From: Neocallimastix lanati (nom. inval.)
Lineage: Eukaryota > Neocallimastigomycota > Neocallimastigomycetes > Neocallimastigales > Neocallimastigaceae
Length of the DNA stretch: 64,000 nt
Direction of reading: 5' to 3'
Assembly: GCA_016946835.1 (NCBI GenBank)
Contig: JACVTC010000004.1
Coordinates: 1,906,001-1,970,000, forward strand
A program made the position numbers and the translations under genes. Of the stretch, positions 1 to 10,582 are shown in pieces. The notes under the pieces are model-generated. The model did no database searches and was not told the origin of the DNA. It worked only from the letters and a program-made list of their open reading frames with translations. The number at the start of each line of letters is the position of its first letter. The first letter of the stretch is position 1.

Positions 1-453
1 ATAAAAAAATTAATTGTTATATTAATATAAAACATGTATTTTTATCTATATAAATAATTATACTGATATATAGTATTTATTTTATAATATTATTATCTTT
101 ATAAATAATTAGTATTTTTTCTATGTCCTTTATCTATTCTTTCTTATTAATACATAATACATGAAATTAGAATTTTATTAACAGAATAATACTTTAAATT
201 TCTAAATACAATAATAAAAATAAATGTTCACATACAAAATATATAAAAATGATTTAATTATTACAATAGAAATTAATGAAAATTTAAGGAATTATTTATA
301 TTCTTTATCTATTATTCTTTAGTATTGTAATTCCTTTAATTATTTTTGTACTCATTTATTTATTTATTTATTAAAACCCTTTATATATAAAAACAAATTT
401 AAAAATAAATTTGCATTGTATTTATATTTCATGTTATAAATAAAATAATAATA

Positions 454-496
<43 letters not shown>

Positions 497-729
497 AGTT
501 ACTTATATATTGTTATTATTTTTTTGCATTTATTAATATTTTAATTAAATAATTAATTTAACAACAAATTTTTTCAATCCGCGGTTACGAATGACTGATA
601 AATTATTTCATTAAATATACTTTTTAGTATTATTATTTTTTTTTTTTTTTTTGACATAGATCTATATTTCTATGCTTAAAATTTTTTGTTTTTATTAATA
701 AATAATTTATTTATAGTAATAAAATTAAT
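1..729. other. AT-rich intergenic, no gene seen
   Basis: Almost pure A/T sequence with an A tract of about 37 at 459-495 and a T tract near 637-651. No open frame with family resemblance was found on either strand. It lies downstream of the minus-strand SUMO gene, so it should hold that gene's 3' UTR and polyadenylation region. Confidence 0.6.
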
Positions 730-1350
730 TTAGAATGAACCACCAATTTGTTCACTTGCAGCAGTGATAATATCTTCATTTTCCATATCCAACTATAAGA
801 AAAATACGTATATATATAAAGTAATTAAAATATATAAAAGTGATATTATAATTATTAATAAAAATTATTAGATCCTATCAACTGATTTTAAAATATTTAG
901 TAAATTAAATTTTATGTTTATAGATTACATCTTGTGGAGTATTAGAACCAATTAATCTTTGACCATCGAATAAGAATCTAACGGAATTTCTTTCCTTTTT
1001 AATAATTAATTTTTTTTAAAAAAAAAAAAAAAAAATTAATTTAATAATTATTATTATTTATAATCAATCAATAAATAAAATTAATCATAGATAATTGAAT
1101 TCATTTATTATTATTTAATTAAAAATAGTACAAAAAAATATAAATTATATTTTCGTCTATATTTGTGTATTAAACTTACAAAACCCATTTTTTCAATGTA
1201 GGCATCCATTAATTTTTGGAGTGGGGTGGTTCTCTTAATCTTAAAGGCTATTAATAAAGAATTTTATATTAATTTTTATTTATTATTTAATATTTTATTA
1301 TTTCAAAAATAATCATTTTTGTTATATATATATATTTCTATTATCAGAAT

Positions 1351-1390
<40 letters not shown>

Positions 1391-1496
1391 CATTTTATTT
1401 ATTTTATGAATTTTTACCAATTTCGTTCTTATCAGAACCAATAACCTTTAAATTAATGTGTTCAGAAGTTTGTTCTTTTTTTGGAGCACCATCCAT
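730..1496 (-). CDS. SMT3: SUMO (small ubiquitin-like modifier), 4 exons
   Basis: Ubiquitin-fold modifier that is conjugated to lysines of nuclear and other proteins. Exons on the minus strand are 1418-1496, 1180-1247, 929-994 and 730-792. Phases agree and give 91 residues, the usual SUMO length. The flexible N-terminus (about 15 residues) leads into the beta-grasp fold with family landmarks INLKVIG, KRTTPLQKLMDAY, VRFLFDGQRL and NTPQDLDMENEDII. The mature C-terminus is GlyGly at 88-89, followed by a two-residue Ser-Phe propeptide for a SUMO protease to remove. The start is the first Met, in an AAAAATGG context. It is divergent from the bZIP gene with 0.94 kb between starts. No sign of decay. 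Family assignment is secure; the symbol follows yeast usage. Confidence 0.95.
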
Positions 1497-2436
1497 TTTT
1501 ATTAAATGATATTAAAATATAGTGAATAATAAAATTAAGTACCTTTTTATAAATTCTTTTCTTTTTTTTCTTTTTTTCTATTTTTTTATTTTTATTTCCA
1601 TAATATATTATATTTATTAAAATAATTAAATCGGCCAATAAGACTTTAATAAAATTTTTATTTTATCTGATATTGTACAATATAAAATACATGAATGTAG
1701 TATAACATTTTATTTTGTAGGATTCTTTAATGTACATTAATAATGTAATGTACATTAAATTTTTTTTTAATTTTTCAATCTAAATATTAAATATAAAAAC
1801 ATTTCTATATTTAGTTAATAATAAATCATTTCCATTATAAATTAATTATATATAATTTACAAAAAATATGAAATTTTATTAATAATTAAAGTTTATAATT
1901 TAAATGTCTGAAAGTTTATTTTATAATAAAAATCAACCAATGAACAACGAACAACAAATTTAATAAGATGTTATATTAAAATATATTAAAATGGAAAGAA
2001 TCGAAAGTTGTTTTTTTTATTTAATAAATTAATAAATTATTAAAAAATGTTATTTATTAAAATTATTATTTTTTTTTTTAAAAAAAATATATATAGTTTT
2101 TATTAATAAAATTTAATTGTATACTTCTTTTTAATAAATAACTATATTAAAAAGAGAAGATATAAAAAGTAAAATAAAGAACATTAAATAATTTTGTCCT
2201 TAAAGTGGAATTAAAAAAAAAAATAATAATATTAATAAATTATTTTTTTTAAAAAAAGTTATTATAGTGTAGTTAATTTAAAAGAAATTATAAATATATT
2301 AAATAAAAAAATCATATAAATTTAATATTTAAAAAAATAATAATAGAAATACTTCAAAATAAAATAGCAAAAAAAAAGAAATAAAATAAAATAAAAAAAA
2401 TATAAAAAGTAAAAGAATATATAAATACATATAAAA
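1497..2436. promoter_or_regulatory. Divergent promoter region between SUMO and HAC1/XBP1-like gene
   Basis: A 940-base AT-rich spacer between two outward-facing starts. Visible non-random pieces are CCAAT boxes on the plus strand at 1635-1639 and 1937-1941, and two nearby copies of the palindrome AATGTACATT (1729-1738 and 1747-1756). No complete ER-stress element (CCAAT-N9-CCACG) was seen. Whether the CCAAT boxes are used is unknown. Confidence 0.35.
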
Positions 2437-3543
2437 ATGAGTTCTTTAAATTCACTACCTATACTTAAGCCAAAGAAGGTTGAATTAACTGAACAACCTA
2501 AATCTGATAAGGAATTGGAACGCTTAAGAAAAATAAGAGAAAGGTATATATATTATATTTAATATAATAATTAAATTTAAAATCTGGTAAATTTGAAATT
2601 TGTTTAATATTTTATATACGAAATATCATATTAATTATTTGTTTTTAATAAATAAACTAAATTTTTTTTTTTTTTTTTTGTTTAAAAAAAAAAGAATAAT
2701 CCGTAATAGAGCTTCAGCAAATGCTTCAAGACAAAAGAAGAAAGAATATATAGAATCATTAGAAAAGAAAAATAAAGAATTAACACAACATAACGAAAAA
2801 ATTGATAAAGAAAATCAAAAATTAAAAGATGAAAATGAAAATTTAAAATTACAAATACAATACTTAAGTCAAACTATAAATAAAATGAATACTTTTATAA
2901 ATAAAAATGAATATAATACATTACAAAATATACAGAATGTACAAGCTCCAAATATTCTAAATATAAATAATAACGGTATATATTCTTCTCCTAAAACTGA
3001 AAATAATTTCACTTCTGGTATAAATTCATTTAACCAATTAAACTCACCTGATAGTCTTTCCAGCTCATCTCCTTTATTTAATATTACTCAAAGTATACCA
3101 TCCAACAATAATAACCTTACCAACTTAATGAATAACAACGTTAGTACTTCCGTCAACGATATGAATGTATTATCTCTACAATCGAGTGTTGGCGAGCCCG
3201 CAGCGCTCACCAATGAGAATTCCCTGCAGCGGACACTCTTTTGCCGGAGAATAATGCAACAAATATTGCAGACGATAATATTAACGAAATTCTTGACCAA
3301 CTTTTTGATGGCAGCTATGACATTAATAATACGGAATTCAGCTTATCGACCGCTGAACAACAACAACAATTACAAGAACTTATATCAGAAAAGGAATTAT
3401 ACCAAAATTGTTCCAATTTCAGCACAGAATTCAACCCTGAACTACAAACTTCAGGAAGTGAATTATCACAAGAACAATTACTTCAATTATTGGAACAACA
3501 AGTATACTTATTGGAAAGACAAAATGAGTTGACAATGTTTTAA
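2437..3543 (+). CDS. HAC1: bZIP transcription factor of the HAC1/XBP1 unfolded-protein-response type
   Basis: Predicted master regulator of the unfolded protein response. Exons are 2437-2543 and 2695-3200, then 3227-3543 after non-spliceosomal removal of 3201-3226. The spliced product is 309 residues; the unspliced frame stops at 3532 and gives 314. The basic region has N40 and R48 in the N-x7-R pattern, with NRASANASRQKKK. It is followed by a six-heptad zipper at L58, L65, I72, L79, L86 and L93. The middle is Asn/Ser-rich. The spliced C-terminus (from about residue 205) is acidic and Gln-rich (EILDQLFDGSYDI, then EQQQQLQ), which suits an activation domain. Calling it HAC1/XBP1 rests on bZIP plus the IRE1-type intron. 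The basic region alone would also fit ATF6-like factors, but no clear membrane segment exists in the spliced form. Confidence 0.85.
3201..3226 (+). other. 26-nt IRE1-type unconventional intron with paired stem-loops
   Basis: The 26 bases start with CAGCGCTC and end with TTCCCTG, lack GT...AG ends, and lie between two 7-base loops. Loop 1 is CCGCAGC (3198-3204). Its stem pairs 3188-3197 with 3205-3214, ten pairs with one C/A mismatch and a terminal G-T. Loop 2 is CTGCAGC (3224-3230) on a stem with CCT/AGG next to the loop and GAG/CTC beyond a small internal loop (3215-3238). IRE1 cuts this loop class after the third base (C-N-G|C), which gives exactly 26 bases, the length of the metazoan XBP1 intron. 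Excision moves the frame from the one holding the bZIP to the one holding the acidic tail. The local rise in GC within an AT-rich gene fits selection on RNA structure. Confidence 0.85.
3227..3532 (+). other. Dual-coding segment, two overlapping frames kept open
   Basis: Both the spliced frame (ending with TAA at 3541-3543) and the unspliced frame (ending with TGA at 3530-3532) stay open across about 306 bases, and end within 11 bases of each other. The unspliced frame begins with a run rich in Ile, Leu, Phe and Met just after the intron (about 27 residues, ending MAAMTLII). The spliced frame encodes the acidic/Gln-rich tail. Long AT-rich frames often hit stops by chance, so the joint openness is notable but not proof that the unspliced tail has a role. 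Confidence 0.6.
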
Positions 3544-4062
3544 AATTATATTTTAATTTATAATTTAAAACTATTTTTTTTAAAAAAATAAGTATAAATT
3601 AAAAACAAATTAAAAAAATAAAAAAAAATTGAAAAATTGAAAAAAAAAAAAAAAAAAAATAAAAAATAAAAATAAAAAAAAAATAAAAATAAAAAATAAA
3701 AAAAATATAAAAAAATAAAAAAAAAAAAAAAAAAAGAAATTGAATAAAATTATATATAATAAAATTAAATTGGAAATATTAAAAAATAAGTAATAATAAT
3801 AAAAAGTATTCATATTAATATAATAATTAATAAAATAATTAAAAATAAAATGATATTAATAAAAATTTTATAAAATAATATCTATCTTTATTATATATTA
3901 TTGTTTTCAAAGTATTTTAATAATTATATTTCTTAATTTCATTATTCAAAAAAAAAAAAATAATATAATGAAATTTAAATTTTTTTTATTATTATTTTTG
4001 TTATTATTATTTTTTTTCTATTTTTTTTTTTTTTTTTTTTTGCTCATCGACATTGTTATGGA
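3544..4062. other. Low-complexity A-rich then T-rich spacer
   Basis: Roughly 3600-3780 is A-rich on the plus strand (runs of A broken by single T or G) and 4005-4042 is T-rich. Apparent frames here encode only Phe/Ile/Lys homopolymers. It should hold the 3' UTR of the bZIP gene. Nothing else is recognisable. Confidence 0.6.
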
Positions 4063-4800
4063 AACTTGTTAATGCCAGATGCCAGATTATACTGGATTGA
4101 AAGATTTTATAATGGGAACAGCTTTACATCCCTTTTATTATGTCTATAAAGAACTTTACAATTCCTCCTCTATCGACGAAATATGCGATTGCTCAAGATA
4201 GGGATATAGCAGGAAAATCAATCAAAGATTAGGCTTATAAGAAAATTTGAATTTAAGAAAATTTTAGAGACTGCTTACTTAAAGCCTCTACTTTAAATAT
4301 CCTGATTATAGCATTGGTTTCCGATGGGTACTTCATGCCAGATGTGGATAAAAATTCGATGCACGTGTTACCAAAGCCACCAATAGGGTTGAAGAAGACT
4401 ATCCAGAAAAGTGTCCTTGTTGTTATAAAAAAATTTTTCAAAAAAAAAATACAATATCCTTAAAATATTTCATTCAAAAATCATGGAAAAGAAAACATTT
4501 TTAGGAAACCATTGTTCCAATCAAGGATTACTATTTTATTTTATTTTATTTTATTTTATTTTATTTTTTTTTTTTTTTTTTTTTTATAATTACCAAATAT
4601 TGTCCAATATCAAATAGTAATTTAAACACTGTTTTCACAGATATGAATAATGTAAATTCTGATAGTAGTAGTAATGAAGAAATGAAGAGTATAATATTAA
4701 TAATAATAACAATAGAAATAATATTACTAATAACAATAATAGTATTGATACTGAAAATATGAATATTAATAAAGTTTAAAGTTCTCAATCAGTAATTGCA
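4063..4800 (+). mobile_element. Decayed non-LTR retrotransposon fragment (family A, copy 1)
   Basis: Higher-complexity island related to 34915-35200. Shared stretches include the segment around AAATTCGATG (4352), the zinc-knuckle region reading EDYPEKCPCCY on the plus strand, and TATTGTCCAATATCAAATAG at 4597. In the better copy this region encodes a CPYC...H...C motif typical of the C-terminus downstream of LINE reverse transcriptases. Stops and a pentanucleotide tract (about 4531-4565) break it. It ends in an A-rich tail near 4814-4850. Boundaries are approximate. Confidence 0.65.
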
Positions 4801-5019
4801 GCTATATATGTATAAAAAAAAAAAAAAAAAAAGAAGAAAAGAAAAGAAAAACTAAAGTTAATGAAAAAGCATACAAACCTTTCTTTTTTTTTTTCTTTTT
4901 TTTTTTTTTAAAAGTTTTATTAATTAAATCTATATATTAATTAAAAGATATATATATATTTTTATGGTATAAATATAACTATAATGATATATTAAAAGGA
5001 AAGCAAGTTGAATATTATA

Positions 5020-5052
<33 letters not shown>

Positions 5053-5762
5053 CATCACATAAATAATGAAGAAGATTATTAATACATTTATTAATTTATT
5101 GAGAAAAACTATTTCTTATTTATTATTGAAATGGAAAAATTGTTATTTCTTATACTATATTATTTTTATTAATTTCATATTTCTATTTTTTTTTTATAAT
5201 TAAAATAAAATTAAATTTTAAAAATATTTATTCTTCATTTAAATTTTTTTATTATAATTACTATTAATTATTTATATATATTACTATTAAAAAAAATATT
5301 AATTGGATATTTTATTAATAACATTAATATGATAGATATTATATATGTAAATCAATACAAATTATTGATATTTAATATCTTTAAGGATATATTTACATAA
5401 ATTAATGTTGATAAATGTATTTAATCTCTTTAATTTCAAAAACAAATCAAATTTATCAAAGGTTAATTTAAATAAAATATATTTCAATTTCCCTTACTAA
5501 TAAATCAAACAAATATTTTTATAATATTTATAATATACTATGCTTTACTTCCAAAAATAATATATTACTTTTTATATAATATTTTAATAATACATTTATA
5601 AATTAGTATTTGGATGATAGAAATCAATAAAAAATAAGTTTTATATAATAATTTAATATAAATTTACATATTAGTATATGGATGATAGGAATCAAAAAAT
5701 ATATATATATTATAAAGTATTATAAATGAAAATAATTAATATATTTTATAATACTTATTTTC

Positions 5763-5793
<31 letters not shown>

Positions 5794-6439
5794 GTTAAAA
5801 AATTATAAAGGTTAAAATAATTATTTTTATAAAAACTTTAATACTCTTTTATACTATCTCATTGGTTTAATTAATTTAATTTTATATTTTTTTATTTATA
5901 AATATATATATATATATTATTTTTTTTGAAAATAAGAATATTTTGAAAAATTATATACACTAATAATTAATAATGAAAATAATTTATAATTAAAAGTAAA
6001 TATCATTAATATTGTTAAATTTTTAAAAACAAATTGTTAAAAACAAAAACATGAATGTAAAAATAAATTTCAAAATGGATATATTAATTATTATTATTAC
6101 TGTTATCATTTATCATTATTTTTTTATTTTTTATTTTTTTTTTTTTTTTACATATTTCTAATTTTATAACATTTTTTAAATAGAGGAATCAACTTTTTAA
6201 ATCTAAAATATGATTAATTATTCTATTTTTCCTTATATATAAAAATTATATTTTGGTCCCTTCTTTTCTTTTTTCCAAAGAATATAATGTATAAAAATGG
6301 TAGCCTTTATTTTATTCCATTTTTTTTTTTTTTTGTTAATGAAAAATATATATGTATGTTTCACATAGTTTTACTAATCCAATAATATCTATCATTTTTC
6401 ATATATAATATATATAATATATAATATAAATAGAAATAT

Positions 6440-7042
6440 TTTAATTTAATTTAATTTAATTTATTTTATTTATTTTATTTTATTTTATTTTATTTTATTT
6501 TATTTTATTTTATTTTATTTTATTTTATTTTATTTTATTTTATTTTATTTTATTTTATTTTATTTTATTTTATTTTATTTTATTTTATTTATTTATTTTA
6601 TTTTATTTTATTTTATTTTATTTTATTTTATTTATTTTATTTTATTTTATTTTATTTTATTTTATTTATTTATTTTATTTTATTTTATTTTATTTTATTT
6701 TATTTTATTTATTTATTTTATTTTATTTTATTTTATTTTATTTTATTTTATTTTATTTTATTTTATTTTATTTTATTTTATTTTATTTTATTTTATTTTA
6801 TTTTATTTTATTTTATTTTATTTTATTTTATTTTATTTTATTTTATTTTATTTTATTTTATTTTATTTTATTTTATTTTATTTTATTTTATTTTATTTTA
6901 TTTTATTTTATTTTATTTTATTTTATTTTATTTTATTTTATTTTATTTTATTTTATTTTATTTATTTTATTTTATTTTATTTTATTTTATTTTATTTTAT
7001 TTTATTTTATTTTATTTTATTTTATTTTATTTTATTTTATTT
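6440..7042. repeat. (TTTTA)n pentanucleotide satellite
   Basis: About 600 bases of nearly perfect TTTTA units with occasional TTTA deletions (for example near 6589, 6632, 6665 and 6961). The same pentamer builds the satellite at 60.4-61.2 kb. Confidence 0.95.
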
Positions 7043-8126
7043 TTAAAATTTTATTTTTATTAAAAAAAAAATGAAAAAAAATGAAATAAAATGAAATAAA
7101 ATAAATAAATAAATAAATAAATAGTACCACTTTATCTTTTTTGTATTCGTATCGTTTTGATAATATTACTTTTTTTGTATTGCATTCATTAATTTACTTT
7201 TTAGGAATCATCGAGGAATTGTTATTATTGATTTTAATTGAATTAATATCATAATATATTAAATTTAAACGTAATTTTAAAAATTTTCTATACTTATATA
7301 ATGTAATTTATATGCAATTCTTTATTAATGAAATAAAATTTTATTTAATAAAATATATAAAATATATTATTATAATATATTGAAATATAAATTAATATTA
7401 GTAAATATAAGAATAATAAAAAACAACGAATCTTCATTCAGTGATATTTTTAATAATATATATTTTTTATTTTTATTATAAAATATTAATTATAGATATA
7501 TGTATATATATGAGTATTCTTTATAAATTTATATATCATGCATTAAACAGTTTTATTCAAAAATTTTGTCAATTAGCAATAAAAAAAAATATACAATTTT
7601 TGGAATAATTTATAATATTATTACATTATTTATATATATATTTTGTATATATATATATAAAATTATATATATACAAAATATTGGTTAGAATTAATGTTAT
7701 TTTATATTGTTTTTTTTAATACTTGTGTAAATCTTATTTTACTTTAACATTTACTATTTGTTTGTGTAAAACTTTAAACATTTTTTTTTAGATTAAATTT
7801 TTGTTATTATTAAATAATTATCTAATAATATTCATTCAAACTTTAATATATATAAAAGTTAATTCAGTCTATATGTAACATTATAAATTATAAATTAGCA
7901 TTAAATAATGATCACATGTTCATTAATTATAAACAAGTGATCACACGTTAAAATAAAATTATTTGATAATTTTTTAAGAATAAATCATTATTTTATAATT
8001 AAATTATTAAATATATATTAGGATTAAAGAAAAAAAAATTATTTCTTCTTTTTATTAATTCTAATATATATAATTGCAAGACCAATTGTTTTATGTTTTA
8101 ATATAGTAATAATAAATTTCCAAAAA

Positions 8127-8127
<1 letters not shown>

Positions 8128-8161
<34 letters not shown>

Positions 8162-8215
8162 AAATAAAAATAAAAATAAAAATAAAAATAAAAATAAAAA
8201 TAAAAATAAAAAAAA
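8128..8215. repeat. (AAAT)n/(AAAAAT)n microsatellite
   Basis: Tetranucleotide AAAT units grade into hexanucleotide AAAAAT units within 90 bases. Confidence 0.9.
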
Positions 8216-10582
8216 CTAAAAATGGAAAATACTTTATTATATGTAATGAAATTAAATCAATAAATATATAGATAGATAGATAAGCAAATAAATTAATAAA
8301 TATGAATAAATAATAAAATAATATAAATTGTATTAATTTTTATATTTATTAGAATTAATATGTAAATAATAATATTTATCATTAGTATTTACGATTATTT
8401 TTATCAAAGTGTTATAAAAAATAAACATATTGTATTTATGATTAATTAATAAGAAAAGTATAAAGTATTTTGCTTAGTATTTTGTTTAAATTTGGGTTGG
8501 TTTTATTATAAAATGAAATTATGAATAATCATCAAATTAATAACGTACTGGTATGGCAGTTAATCATACACTCATATTACTATATGGGGAAGTCCAAAGT
8601 CTTCAGTCTATAAAAAAAAAAAAAATCAAATTAATAAACACTTTTATATTGCATACATTTGAATATTTAAAATTCATTATCTCCAAAGAAGAAAAAAAAA
8701 AAAGTATTATATAATTATGGTGTGACTATCTACAAAAATTGTTTATTTTAATCTTATTTATTTGAATCAATTATAAAAATTTTATTTATATATAAATTAT
8801 GAATAAGTAATTAATTAATTTTTATCAATTATATATATTAAAATTTAAATTAATAAATAATTATCATTTTTAATGAATTAATGGGTAGTACAATTTCAAG
8901 CAATATAAGAATTAAAACATTTTTAATATTTATTTTATTTATAATCATTACTATTTTTATTATTTTACATTTTCATTCTATTTATAATTATTTTTTAGTT
9001 ATAATAATTGCAAATTATTTGAAATTATTTTAACAAATGTGAATTTAGGTTAACTTCGTTAATAAAAAAAAATATAAAGAATATACAACATAAAAAAAAA
9101 ATCAATGTACATATATAATCAAATAAAACAAATTAATATATAAAACCATATTTAAATCTTTAATCTTCTTTAAATATGAATAATAAATATAATAAATAAT
9201 TATAAATAAATAATTAATAAATAATTAATAATTAATAAAAAGTAATAATAATAATTAATAATTAATAAATAATAAATAATAAATAATAAATAAATAAATA
9301 AATAATAAATAATAATTTACTATTTAGTTTTGATAATAAATCTCAATTTCTGTTTATTTGATATTATTATATAATCTTTTACTATATTAATATTTGTACT
9401 ACAAATTATTTTTTTAATTTTGCTTAAATATATTAAAATATATTATAATATTTATTTAATATAAAAATAAGGCTGTTTTAAAAATTAAATATTTTTAATA
9501 TATTAATTTTTGAACATCAAATAAATTAAAGCATTATATATTAATATTAATTTTAATGATATATATTAATAAATATTTAATAATTTTGTATTGTTTATAT
9601 ATAAAAGTAAATTAATAATAAATTTCTATTTTACTATTTAATATAAATTTGTTTTATATAATATAGCATTATAGTTAATATATATAATATTTATTAATAT
9701 ATTTAATTAAATATATATCATCTAATATATTACATTTAGTTATTCTAACATATTTATATATATATTTTTTCTCATATCTCATATAATAATAAAAAAAAAA
9801 AAAAAAAGGTCTAAAATTTTTTGATTTTTTTTCTTTATTTTTTTCTTTTATATTTCATATTTTTTTTTTCTAGTTTTATTTTTTATCCAGTTTTATTTAA
9901 TATTTAGAACATTCAAAGCTCTTTATATATAAATTTTATTATATAAGACATTTGTTTACATAAACAAATAATAAATATAGATTAAATATATATTAAAAAA
10001 AGAGTTTAAACATAAGAAATAAAATAAAGTAAAAAAAATTAAAAAAAAAAAAAATAGATAAATATTATAAGTGATAAAAAATAATAAATAAAAAGAATAT
10101 AATACAAATTGGAAAAAAATAGAAATAATTATATTATAAAATAATTTAAATAATAAAGGTATTTATTTAATTATTATATACTTTAATATACAATAAAAAA
10201 TTATTATTTTTTAAACAATAAAAATACTTACATTATTTATACTAATAATTAAATATTTATTACTAATTCGGAATTACAAGGTAATTTAATTTAAAATAGG
10301 AATAAATTTAATTATTATTAATAAATAAAGCTTGTAAAAAAATATTAATGAATATCAATATTATATATATATATTAGGATAAAGATACTATAAATGTAAA
10401 TGTTCAACTATTTTATTATTTGAAAACAAATTATATATAGTTTAAGGATAAATTATTAAATTATTTAAACTAATTGTTAAACAACTTTTCATATTTATTA
10501 TATAAAGTATTTAGAATAAATATTATTTAAGAAACAAAAGATAAAAGTATTAATAGAGTAATATATATTAATAAAAATCAAA

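Larger units (their letters stand above)
4801..10582. other. Large AT-rich intergenic desert
   Basis: About 5.8 kb of A/T sequence without a recognisable gene. It holds a long pentanucleotide repeat (6440-7042) and an A-rich microsatellite (8128-8215), listed separately. A short island at about 8543-8608 has ordinary complexity (contains TACTGGTATGGCAGTTAATC) but no coding resemblance. The last few hundred bases should hold the promoter of the SH3 protein gene. Confidence 0.55.

Noticed and set aside
2600-2694. Extended N-terminus of the bZIP gene reading through the first intron
   Set aside because: The sequence encodes a Phe/Lys homopolymer and is bounded by a GT donor at 2544 and AG acceptor at 2694. 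The upstream exon 2437-2543 completes the basic region.
3201-3226. Programmed ribosomal frameshift or sequencing error as the reason for the bZIP frame change
   Set aside because: An exact 26-base segment bounded by two IRE1-type loops explains the frame change fully; no slippery site or homopolymer lies at the junction.
3610-3813. Minus-strand Phe/Leu/Ile-rich frame
   Set aside because: Pure A/T homopolymer translation without any ordered segment.
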